A DNA stretch of 23,751 nt from Willaertia magna (taxonomy: Eukaryota > Heterolobosea > Eutetramitea > Acrasida > Naegleriidae): contig CADWAF010004101.1 in assembly GCA_902984215.1 (NCBI GenBank), positions 1 through 23,751 on the forward strand. The letters run 5' to 3'. A program made the translations under genes and the position numbers. Below, piece by piece: positions 10,125-18,062 of the stretch. The notes under the pieces are model-generated. The model ran no database searches and was not told where the DNA came from. It worked only from the letters and a program-made list of their open reading frames with translations. The number at the start of each line of letters is the position of its first letter. The stretch's first letter is position 1.

Positions 10125-10985
10125 TTAATGACATGAATCTTTAACATTCCAATAAAATAAATCCTTTTCAAAAACATTACTTGAATCATCCTTATCACTA
10201 TAAAAAGTTGTATCAATCACTTCTAAAACGCCATCAACATTTCCACCACCAATTCCTTTAACCATTAATCTTGCAGGTACTTTTGTCACAGCATCTTCAT
10301 AATAATATAAATCATAAAATTGAGGTCCTGCAAAGTTAAATAAATAAAAAATAAAACCAATTGCTAAATCTGATTGACTATTAATTTTATAAAGATTAAC
10401 TAAACGTTTAGAAAGTCCATTTACTAAATTGGATTGATCAATTATTTGATTGGTTTGAATTAATTGTGCATCTTTATAATTTGACATTATAAATCCACCT
10501 TGTTGTACAGAACCTTTTGAGTTAAATGGGAAAATTCTTGGACCAAATGCAGTTGAATTTGGATGAACATGTTCAAAAATACAGAAACCAATACTAACAA
10601 TATTCATATAATATCTTAAAATATCATAAACTACAGAAGTGGATTGTAATTGTGCATCTGCTCCACCAATTGAGATTTGATCATATCTCATACGTTTATT
10701 TATTCCATCATAAAATAATGTAATTAATTTATTATTATTATCTGTGTCTGTAATATTATTTCCGTTACGAATTGCTACTAATTGAAAAACATTAGTAAAT
10801 ACTCCTGCGTCAACACCGCTACTTGTTTTTTTAATTGGAATATTATATTGTTGTTGTTTTCTAAGAGAAGATAATTTGTGTAAAAGATCTCTCTTACTGC
10901 CTACTCCGGTAGCTTGGTTAGAAAAGTGGAAGAGAGAAGCGAAAAGGAGAGAAGTAACAAATAATAGAGTAACAATTTTATGCAT
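10125..10985 (-). CDS. Secreted protein of unknown family
   Basis: One exon encodes 286 residues, starting at an ATG after an A-rich stretch. Residues 1-24 are a clear signal peptide: a Lys at position 3, then a hydrophobic core VTLLFVTSLLFASLF, with likely cleavage before or near the Thr-Gly at 26-27. The mature part has few cysteines (one mid-protein, one third-last residue but one) and mixed beta-like composition. The strand-like LFYDGINKRMRYDQ and the closing LFYWNVKDSC loosely recall ependymin-related lipid-binding proteins (a Tyr-Asp-x-x-x-x-R-x-R strand and a final Cys), but I would not assign it. No transmembrane segment follows the signal peptide. Probably secreted or lysosomal. Function unknown. 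Confidence 0.8.
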   Translation of the reverse strand: MHKIVTLLFVTSLLFASLFHFSNQATGVGSKRDLLHKLSSLRKQQQYNIPIKKTSSGVDAGVFTNVFQLVAIRNGNNITDTDNNNKLITLFYDGINKRMRYDQISIGGADAQLQSTSVVYDILRYYMNIVSIGFCIFEHVHPNSTAFGPRIFPFNSKGSVQQGGFIMSNYKDAQLIQTNQIIDQSNLVNGLSKRLVNLYKINSQSDLAIGFIFYLFNFAGPQFYDLYYYEDAVTKVPARLMVKGIGGGNVDGVLEVIDTTFYSDKDDSSNVFEKDLFYWNVKDSCH

Positions 10986-11080
10986 TTTTTTTCACAAATA
11001 AAACGGAGCTTTAGGTGACAAGAATCATTTACAATATTTCATTACCTTTACAATATTTACAAACTCCTTGATAATTGTTA
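10986..11080. other. Short intergenic region
   Basis: Ninety-five bases between two minus-strand genes; it must hold the promoter of the secreted-protein gene. No recognisable element. Confidence 0.3.
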
Positions 11081-11727
11081 TTATTGCGCTTTCATTGGCT
11101 CGTATTCATGTTCAAAACATGTTAAAGCAATGGGTTCATTTAAATTATGTTCTTTAGCCCACAATTCCAAGTTAAAATTTTGTCTACCTTCTTTATCAGT
11201 TGACAACCAACTTTTACTATAGCTAAGTTTGTTGGAGTGCTCATAAAGAACAAATACATAGCGATGAGGACCACTATCCTTTGGAGGAGATGGAGTGGCA
11301 TACTTAGCAATATAAGTTCCTTCCTTACTTGAGGCATATCCTTCTTTTTCGTTAAGAGGCATATTTGTCTGAATGTAATGGAGATATGATCTATGGGTTG
11401 GGTGACGTCTAGAAGGGGCGTCAGGATCTATTTTTCGTTAACATTAAGCAAAAAGATATATTGAGTAATTTACATACCAATCATTACAACAGTAAAGTAA
11501 TGCCCTGCCTTAAATAATGAATGTGGTTGCTGATGATCATTAACTTTAATTTGAATTTCAGGTTCAGATAAAACTTGTGTTGCGTTTAATTTGGAACCAA
11601 AATTCACCACTTCATTTTGGTTATAGATGACTTTAAAATCTATAGTGTCTTTATATTTATCCAAAGGTGCATTAAATAAAATGTCTGGAATAATATTTAA
11701 TTCTTTCGCTTGTTTTTCACTAAACAT
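11081..11727 (-). CDS. Phosphatidylethanolamine-binding protein (PEBP/RKIP family), 2 exons
   Basis: Exon 1 is 11727-11478, intron 11477-11428 (50 nt, GTATGT to AATAG), exon 2 11427-11081, giving 198 residues, a usual length for PEBP. The intron splits codon 84 and its removal restores the family signature DPDAPSR at 84-90, which neither exon shows alone. The second signature GPHRYVFVLYE lies at 136-146. These two motifs line the anion/phosphate-binding pocket in PEBP/RKIP/FT/TFS1 proteins. I took the ATG at 11727; eight further in-frame codons upstream have no ATG. No signal peptide is visible, so the protein is probably cytosolic. In other eukaryotes relatives inhibit kinases (Raf) or carboxypeptidase Y or act in signalling; the specific role here is unknown. 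Family assignment is very strong. Confidence 0.95.
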
Positions 11728-11822
11728 TTTTTTCTTCTGCAAATTCTTCAAAACAAGTCACTTGACTTAATCATAAATTTTCAAAATAAGAAATTCAACA
11801 TTTTGAATTATTCTTTCTTTCG
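11728..11822. other. Short intergenic region
   Basis: Ninety-five bases between the stop of the AXDND1-like gene and the start of the PEBP gene, both minus strand. It holds the PEBP promoter; no clear motif. Confidence 0.3.
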
Positions 11823-14800
11823 TTATTTTGTAAATAAATCAAGCGAGGCTTCTCCACTAATAGATGGATTTGATCCAATCATAAGTTTTAAAGAAGAACT
11901 GTTGATTGCCTCGCACACAATAAATAAAAAATCTGCCTTATACAGTTTTTGTTTAGCAGTCATCATATCAACTCCCCATTGTTCTACAGGGTTAAAGTCA
12001 ACCATTTTATAACCTGCTGCTGCCATTGCCTTAATAAATTCGTCATCTGAAGAAACGACACTCTTTTCTTCAATAGATCTAAGAATTTTATCTAATACTG
12101 GAGCAATATCAGATTTGTAGCTATTTAAAATATATAAACATCTAACCTTAGAGACGTAACCAGGGGTATATCCATCGTCACCTGGTTTTCCAAATTCTGG
12201 TCCTATCTTGGAATCTTCACAAATCTTCCATATTTTCAGACAATAATTTACAACATTCAAACTCCACTCTTCATATAAGAATTTACCAAACAAATCCACA
12301 CGAGAATCCTTTTTCTTAAATTTTCTGACCGAAGAGAGTAAAGCAATCGCGTACTCGTCAACAAGTTTTTGAGCTCCATAACTTTGTTTTAAAAATTCAA
12401 ATATAAATTCAGGGATAGAAGATTCCTGTTCAAGAGTGGAAGAAAGTTTGCTTTTGTAAATATTTGAAATAAACCTTACTAGCCAAGGAAGAGATTTTGC
12501 TTTTTCAGCAGATTCTTTCTTTCTTATTCTATTAAGTAGGTTTAACATTCTTTCGTTTTTTGGTAGGGCAACCCGTTTTTCGTCTTTCTTGTGTTTTTCA
12601 TGTTGCTTATTATTTTCTTCTTCTTCCTCTTCAATGTAGTAATTATTGTCTCTATTTTCAGTTTGCTTAAATGCACTTTCATCAGTTTGCACATATTTAT
12701 CCTCCACATGTACTATAATTCTCTTTGGAGATTCTATTACATTATTTTCAATTCTACTGTTATTAATATCTTCCTCCAACGTAGATGCAAGTCTTGAAGG
12801 GATAGCATTTGACGAAATGGTAGTTTCTTTGAGGGATTTGTCTTTAGTAATAGTTGGGGTTTCCTTTGTACTACTTCTACGGTTGCTACTATATATACTC
12901 TGTTTTTGGGTTGTATGGTTACTTGTTGAGCTGTGACTTCTTACGCTATTGTCGCCTCTATGATCCCTTAAATCATCGACACAGTCGTCAGTGTTAGTTA
13001 CGTGGCGTGTGGTAATTGCATGGTGTTTATTCTCCGAGATACTATTATTGGATTTCTTTTCTGAGCTAGGAGTGTTGGTGTTAAACGAATTGTTGAGTGA
13101 ATTATTGTTGGAAAAGGTGGAACTGGAGCGAGTTTGTTTGGAGCTTGGGGTACTAATGCTGCTTCTTTTACTATCACTGCTATCAACATCTTTAACAGAT
13201 ACAACAGGCTTATTAGTTTGGTTACTCGAAGTGCTAATTGAAGCTGGGTTGACCTTGTTACTATTGTTCGATGTATTGGCCACAGTTTGCTTAACATTAA
13301 TCTTTTCGGTAGTTTTTGAATTGTTAGAAATTGGGTCGACTACAGGCTTTGACGTATTGCTAACTAGTATTGGCTTAGCAACTTTGTTATAAACTCTGTT
13401 ACTTGTAATTACATCATCGTCTTGCATTTCTCTTGTGAATCCCTCTCTAGTCACATAGCCTTCTCCCATTACATTGAGTATAACCTTAATTGGCTTGAGC
13501 TGAACACCTTGCTCTAAGTGGTTGATTGATTTGTGCAAATCTGCCATACTCTTTTCTTGTCTTTTAAAACGATTCAAGAATATAGACTTTTGTTCTTCCA
13601 TTTGATGTTTAGTAGTCTCTATGATTTCATCTCTCTCATAAATTTCTTCTCTTAATCTTTGATTTTCTTTCTTTTCATATTCTAATTGAGCTTTTAGCTT
13701 TTTCACTGACTCCTCAAGCAATCTTGCATTTCTGTCTTTATTTTGCAATCTGTAATCTGTATCAAATGAAATAGGAGTATCATCAACTGCATCAAAAAAC
13801 AATGCTTTTATCTTTCCTTGCTTGTCCATAGGAACTAACTCAATGCGAATAAGACGATCTTCATACTGGGTAGACCTTTCACAAAATGATCTACTTTCTC
13901 TGATTTTGTCTTGTTTCTCGGCTATCCCGTTCAATTCAGAAAGTCTACTGTTTATATCATAAATTACATTTAGGATGCCTTGAGGCGTAGTTGAATCAAC
14001 TTCAGTAACGTTTAACATATCAGTATTAATTTTTGTTTGTAATTTTTTGTCTCTCTCTAATAATTTAGCAAAATGATCAGATAAGTTCATTATTTGGTTA
14101 ATACTATCTTTTAAATTCGTCCAGATTAGTTTCATCATTCTAATATTTCCTTTTTCTTGTTGTGTACGCAGAAAATCGTCTGAAGGATAAGCACTGTTTA
14201 CTGTGTTAATCTCACTGGATTGCCTTACTGGATTTTCTTTCTTTGGAGATTTCTTTGGTTTTCTTCCAACATTTTGTTTTAGCTGGTTCAGATCTAAGTC
14301 ACCAAATAAATCATCTCGTTCTTCATAAGAAATCCCGTTCTCGTTCATAAACGCCTCCCATTTCTTTTTATTTTGGAGAAGCCTTAATACTAGTTCATAT
14401 TTTGGTTGTAAAGCAATTTTCTTCTGTAAATCTTCATTTTCAACTCTTAGTGTTTGATTGGCTTTGGCCAACTCTTCAATTTGTTCTTTTAACACATTCT
14501 TTTCTTTTTGAAAGTCATGCATTAAGGTCTCATACTGAGATATTATGCCTTGTAATTCTACTCCCTTTTTCCTTTCTCCTCCCAGTAATGTCATTGAAAT
14601 ATCAAAAAACTCTTTAAAGTAATTATATATCTTTTGAACTAGAATACCTCTTTCCAAACATGATACAAAAACTTGTCTCGATATTTCAAATAAAGCATTC
14701 AAATGTACAGTGTACGATTTAGACATATTTTCTAATATTAATTTATAATATCCTTCTTGAGTAGTGGGTTGTACTGATTTCTCTTCCCTCTTCGTTCGAA

Positions 14801-15836
14801 GAAGCATATCATCCATTGCCTTAGCCAATAGAAATACCTCAACTCTTCTAGATGGATTAGTAGATGGAAAAACTAATTTCTCCCAATAATGATTTTTCTC
14901 ATTATAATCAAAGTCTCCACCTCTAACCAAACCTTCATAAATTGGTGAATTAGAAAAGATAAAATAATCTTTAGGGATTTTAGATGGAGGTATCATTTGA
15001 ATTAAACAAGTTATACTACTATCTGCCTTATCAGCTACTTCTTGTAAAGCCCCTAGATAAGAATCGTGGCCAGATTCAAAGGCTGTCTTAAGGGCTTTTT
15101 TCAAAACTAAATCATCCAGAGCATTCCCTTTGGCCATAACTGCAGAAAACGAAGGTAATTTAGCTTTGAAATGTTTGTCAGACAGTAATTCTAATTTCTT
15201 TAATGTATCTTGAGAAATCTCTGGTAAAAAGACTCCACCATTCAAATTGTTTAAAGTACTTATATTATTATACAAAGAAAGAAGCGCTTGGGAAGAAATA
15301 GATGGATTATTGGCATCCGCTGTTATATCTAGCCTTTGATTTAATGCGTCAGTTAATATATTTTCTGCACTACTAGTTATTATTTTATCATTAGGTTTAG
15401 TGGTTGATTCCAGTACTTTTTCCATTGCTTTGGGAGTTGAAGGATTAGAGGAGGCTTTTGGTTGTATTTTAGCCTTAGATCCTAGCCTCGATAATTTGGG
15501 AAGATGAGGCAGCCTTAAATTCTTACTATTTGTTTGATTGTTATTATAGGAATCGTCATCTAATCCAGAGTTTTCAGCGGAAAACTTCCCTTCAATCCCT
15601 AAAGAAGAATTACTTCTTCTCTTAACATGACTATTTTGATAATTCATCGAATTATTATTATTACCTGATATTGAAATATTATTGATTTCATTATTTCCAA
15701 TAGAATCATTACTCCCTACCACTGTAGGATTAGAAAAATTCTTTTTCTTAAAAGAAACGGAAATATTAAATGTTGGATTAATTGCAGTTGTTGATAAATT
15801 ATTGTTGTTGCTAGTTTTAAGGTTACTTGTTTTCAT
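11823..15836 (-). CDS. AXDND1-like axonemal dynein light chain domain protein
   Basis: A single 1337-residue frame with no intron. Residues 1-180 are Asn/Ser-rich and disordered, with a basic patch at 103-135. The core at about 285-415 matches the axonemal dynein light chain (p28/DNALI1-type) domain as found in AXDND1: the segment FPSTNPSRRVEVFLLAKAMDDML at 323-345 (given here split: FPSTNPSRR and VEVFLLAKAMDDML) and EISRQVFVSCLERG at 384-397, which parallels the LIRQVT-x-x-CAERG helix of p28. Coiled coils follow near 428-480 and about 690-790. Residues about 850-1070 are Ser/Thr/Asn-rich low complexity, then an acidic-basic segment, and a globular C-terminal region from about 1110 with a PEFIFEFLKQSYG motif. 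Such proteins belong to flagella or basal bodies; inner-arm association is inferred from the domain only. The gene is divergent from TK1. Family call is good, paralogue identity less so. Confidence 0.8.
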   Translation of the reverse strand: MKTSNLKTSNNNNLSTTAINPTFNISVSFKKKNFSNPTVVGSNDSIGNNEINNISISGNNNNSMNYQNSHVKRRSNSSLGIEGKFSAENSGLDDDSYNNNQTNSKNLRLPHLPKLSRLGSKAKIQPKASSNPSTPKAMEKVLESTTKPNDKIITSSAENILTDALNQRLDITADANNPSISSQALLSLYNNISTLNNLNGGVFLPEISQDTLKKLELLSDKHFKAKLPSFSAVMAKGNALDDLVLKKALKTAFESGHDSYLGALQEVADKADSSITCLIQMIPPSKIPKDYFIFSNSPIYEGLVRGGDFDYNEKNHYWEKLVFPSTNPSRRVEVFLLAKAMDDMLLRTKREEKSVQPTTQEGYYKLILENMSKSYTVHLNALFEISRQVFVSCLERGILVQKIYNYFKEFFDISMTLLGGERKKGVELQGIISQYETLMHDFQKEKNVLKEQIEELAKANQTLRVENEDLQKKIALQPKYELVLRLLQNKKKWEAFMNENGISYEERDDLFGDLDLNQLKQNVGRKPKKSPKKENPVRQSSEINTVNSAYPSDDFLRTQQEKGNIRMMKLIWTNLKDSINQIMNLSDHFAKLLERDKKLQTKINTDMLNVTEVDSTTPQGILNVIYDINSRLSELNGIAEKQDKIRESRSFCERSTQYEDRLIRIELVPMDKQGKIKALFFDAVDDTPISFDTDYRLQNKDRNARLLEESVKKLKAQLEYEKKENQRLREEIYERDEIIETTKHQMEEQKSIFLNRFKRQEKSMADLHKSINHLEQGVQLKPIKVILNVMGEGYVTREGFTREMQDDDVITSNRVYNKVAKPILVSNTSKPVVDPISNNSKTTEKINVKQTVANTSNNSNKVNPASISTSSNQTNKPVVSVKDVDSSDSKRSSISTPSSKQTRSSSTFSNNNSLNNSFNTNTPSSEKKSNNSISENKHHAITTRHVTNTDDCVDDLRDHRGDNSVRSHSSTSNHTTQKQSIYSSNRRSSTKETPTITKDKSLKETTISSNAIPSRLASTLEEDINNSRIENNVIESPKRIIVHVEDKYVQTDESAFKQTENRDNNYYIEEEEEENNKQHEKHKKDEKRVALPKNERMLNLLNRIRKKESAEKAKSLPWLVRFISNIYKSKLSSTLEQESSIPEFIFEFLKQSYGAQKLVDEYAIALLSSVRKFKKKDSRVDLFGKFLYEEWSLNVVNYCLKIWKICEDSKIGPEFGKPGDDGYTPGYVSKVRCLYILNSYKSDIAPVLDKILRSIEEKSVVSSDDEFIKAMAAAGYKMVDFNPVEQWGVDMMTAKQKLYKADFLFIVCEAINSSSLKLMIGSNPSISGEASLDLFTK

Positions 15837-16055
15837 TTCGCATTTTTTTTAAAAAAAATATTTTATTATTATTTACGTAAATAAATCGTAGATGATGGTC
15901 ATTGTAAATTAAAAAAACCAAATCCTATATGAATCAAGCAACAAAAAGATATTTCAAAGTAAATAAATTTCGGAAAAGAACCACCAGTTTTTCTTTTCTT
16001 GTCATTATTAATTTATAAATTTCAAAAGAATGTCCCTGCATTTTTTCACTTGTTG

Positions 16056-16067
16056 TTCCCGCCAAAA
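16056..16067 (-). promoter_or_regulatory. E2F/DP binding element upstream of TK1
   Basis: Read on the minus strand, these 12 bases are TTTTGGCGGGAA, essentially the textbook E2F consensus, lying 80 bases upstream of the TK1 start. S-phase genes such as TK1 are classic E2F targets in animals and plants. The GC block is conspicuous in its AT-rich setting. Binding is inferred from sequence only. Confidence 0.65.
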
Positions 16068-16104
16068 TCACAATCAATCAATAAACAGTTTTTTAACAGT
16101 TATC

Positions 16105-16116
16105 AAAAACCGCCAA
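16105..16116 (-). promoter_or_regulatory. Second, weaker E2F-like element
   Basis: On the minus strand this reads TTGGCGGTTTTT, sharing the TTGGCGG core with the element 38 bases further upstream. It lies 31 bases before the TK1 start. It is a weaker match than the first, but paired E2F sites are common in S-phase promoters. Confidence 0.4.
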
Positions 16117-16147
16117 CTTCCAAAAGTTCAAAGAAAAAAACGACAAA

Positions 16148-17148
16148 ATGATAACACTAAACCCAACACCACTAACTGACAATAATAATAACATAAACGA
16201 TATGAACACAGATAATAATTTTGACACTAGTCAACTAACCAAAGCCTTGTTAGAAGAAGACGAAGAAGAACAACAACAACTTTCCGAATGCAATAATAAT
16301 AACACTAAAAACCCAACCATCGCTTATGCCTCTCATTCCACTCCAACCAAACAACAACAACAACAAACCAACTATCATAACAACTGTAATAACAAGGCTT
16401 TAAATTACGGTTTTAAACCAATCTATACTGGTCATATCCAATTAATTTTAGGTAATATGTTTGCCGGTAAAACATCTGAACTTTTACGTAGGCTTCGTCG
16501 TTACCAAATTGCCCAAAAAGAATGTATCTTAATAAAATATATTAAAGATGATAGATATAGTAAAGATAATGTTTCAACTCACGATTTAGTACAAGAACAA
16601 GCTATTCCTACAGATAATTTATTTAAAATTAGTAATAAAATTCAAAATTATGATGTGATTGGTATTGATGAAGGACAATTCTTTCCTGATTTAATTGAAT
16701 TTTGTGAAGCTGCTGCGAATGGTGGAAAGATTGTGATTGTTAGTGCTTTAGATGGTACTTTTCAGAGAAAACCTTTTGGTGATGTGTTACAGTTAATTCC
16801 ATTAGCTGAAAGTATTGTTAAATTGAAGGCTGTTTGTATGGTTTGTGGAAATGAGTAAGTTTTTATTTTAATAACTTTACAATGTAACATTATAATACTT
16901 TTTAAAGAGCTGCATTTTCTAAACGTTTAACAGATGAACAACAAACAGAAGTGATTGGTGGTTCTGATAAATATATTGCAGTTTGTAGAAAATGTTATAT
17001 GACAAGAAAAACACCATATGCTATAAAGAAAAAGAAGATTTTTAATGATGATGACGATGGTGACAGAATTTCTGTTAATAATGACGATGATACTAATTTT
17101 GCAAGTTGTGAATTTTTAAATTCACCTCAAAGAATTCAATTTATGTAA
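16148..17148 (+). CDS. TK1: Thymidine kinase, TK1 type (2 exons)
   Basis: Exon 1 is 16148-16854, intron 16855-16907 (53 nt, GTAAGT to TTAAAG), exon 2 16908-17148, giving 315 residues. It phosphorylates thymidine to dTMP in the salvage pathway. Landmarks: P-loop GNMFAGKT at 102-109, DEGQFF at 174-179 with the catalytic Glu, the lasso segment [10 protein letters not shown] at 202-211, and the zinc-binding pair C230-x-x-C233 and C262-x-x-C265. The intron falls inside the zinc region, and splicing yields the expected [12 protein letters not shown]. The protein is longer than the usual 190-240: about 93 N-terminal residues are Asn/Gln/Thr-rich with an acidic patch, and the tail after the kinase core is Asp/Asn-rich. 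The core resembles cellular and bacterial type-II TK; related viral enzymes exist, but the intron and neighbourhood show a cellular gene. Likely S-phase regulated through the upstream E2F-like site. Confidence 0.96.
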
Positions 17149-17292
17149 AGTTATGGAATTATTTTAAAAATAATTATTATTTAATTATTTTTTAGAAAAA
17201 AAAGAGAGCTAGGAATTATTATTGCAATTGAATTGTTGGTAAATATTTTTTATTTATTATATTTGTAATATAATAAAAATAAAAATTATTTT
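17149..17292. other. Convergent 3' gap
   Basis: 144 AT-rich bases between the TK1 stop and the stop of the Cys-rich secreted-protein gene on the other strand. No signal seen. Confidence 0.4.
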
Positions 17293-17688
17293 TTAATATC
17301 CTTCTTTTTGTAATAAATATTTGTAAATTTGTTGTAAAGATCTATCTGCTTCCATTTCTTCTTCAAAGTTATCTTCAAAGTAATTTTCTTCATAATTATC
17401 TCCATAATAGTCATAATCTTCCATTAATTCTTCTTCTTCTTCATCACTAAGAATTTGATGAATACGTTGATTGTCACTTAATAACATTACGGTTGTTCCA
17501 CTTTCACAATATTTTCTACAACAAATAAATTTATTATTGAACATACAAGTTTGTTTTGGTGATTCTGCTCTATTATTGCAAACTAATCCAACTGGATCTT
17601 TAGAACAAACTGTTAAACCGGTGACAAGAGTTGTGGCAGTAAAATAATAAAAGATCAAGACAAGAATGGTGACACTTATCAATTTCAT
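17293..17688 (-). CDS. Small secreted Cys-rich protein with acidic C-terminus
   Basis: The frame encodes 131 residues from an ATG preceded by a run of A. Residues 1-24 are a strong signal peptide (Lys-2, then a long Leu/Ile/Val/Phe core). Residues 27-61 hold six cysteines with spacing C-x8-C-x10-C-x7-C-C-x3-C, including an adjacent Cys pair, a pattern that suggests a small three-disulfide domain. Residues about 80-115 are a very acidic Glu/Asp/Tyr stretch, and the end is a mixed helix-like segment. I do not recognise the family; it could be a secreted peptide, a lectin-like or an ion-binding domain. The codon composition, signal peptide and cysteine pattern make it a real gene. No function is assigned. 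Confidence 0.7.
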   Translation of the reverse strand: MKLISVTILVLIFYYFTATTLVTGLTVCSKDPVGLVCNNRAESPKQTCMFNNKFICCRKYCESGTTVMLLSDNQRIHQILSDEEEEELMEDYDYYGDNYEENYFEDNFEEEMEADRSLQQIYKYLLQKEGY

Positions 17689-17804
17689 TTTTTTTTAAAG
17701 ATAATTTAATGATATTTTAATTGCGAGGTATCAATATCTTGTGAGAGTCTTAAAATAGTGTAAAATTATAATTTTTTTTATAAATTAAAGCGTGACACAA
17801 CCCT

Positions 17805-18023
17805 TTACTTTACAAAATTATAAATCGTCGTTTGTGTATTGTTATTTGTGTTTTCTAATTGTTGTTGTGATACTACCTCTTTAATCCATTTTGCTTTCAT
17901 TATCGATTTAAACCCTAACTCTCTACTTGCCTTTAAAATACTAATTGCTGGATAAAGTACCAACTTTTTCTTCTTAAGTCTTGCCATCTTCTCTTCATTA
18001 AGAAATTTATCTAAAGATAACAT
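17805..18023 (-). CDS. Small basic ORF, uncertain gene
   Basis: From the ATG at 18023 the frame gives 72 residues; the same frame is open 13 codons further upstream without an ATG. The middle (residues 12-50) is Lys-rich with a Leu/Ile pattern fit for helices, and the tail is Gln/Asn/Thr-rich. Its base composition is clearly less AT-rich than its flanks, which favours coding. The start context is not A-rich, unlike the other genes here, so this may be the last exon of a gene whose upstream exon I could not find. No family recognised. Confidence 0.4.
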   Translation of the reverse strand: MLSLDKFLNEEKMARLKKKKLVLYPAISILKASRELGFKSIMKAKWIKEVVSQQQLENTNNNTQTTIYNFVK

Positions 18024-18062
18024 TGGGAAACACTTCTTTTCCTTAACTAACACAAACCTCAC

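Larger units (their letters stand above)
15837..16147. promoter_or_regulatory. Divergent promoter region of AXDND1-like gene and TK1
   Basis: This 311-base gap separates two divergent starts. The TK1-proximal half is less AT-rich and carries the E2F-like elements listed separately. The AXDND1-proximal half is A/T runs. No RFX-type X-box could be seen for the flagellar gene. Confidence 0.6.

Noticed and set aside
12591..13392. Several plus-strand Leu/Phe-rich frames
   Set aside because: They are antisense shadows of the Ser/Asn/Glu-rich disordered part of the AXDND1-like protein; the hydrophobic look comes from complementing AGT/AAT/GAA codons.
16148..17148. Viral origin for the thymidine kinase
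   Set aside because: Type-II TK also occurs in large DNA viruses, but the gene has a spliceosomal intron, an E2F-like promoter and cellular neighbours; no viral genes nearby.
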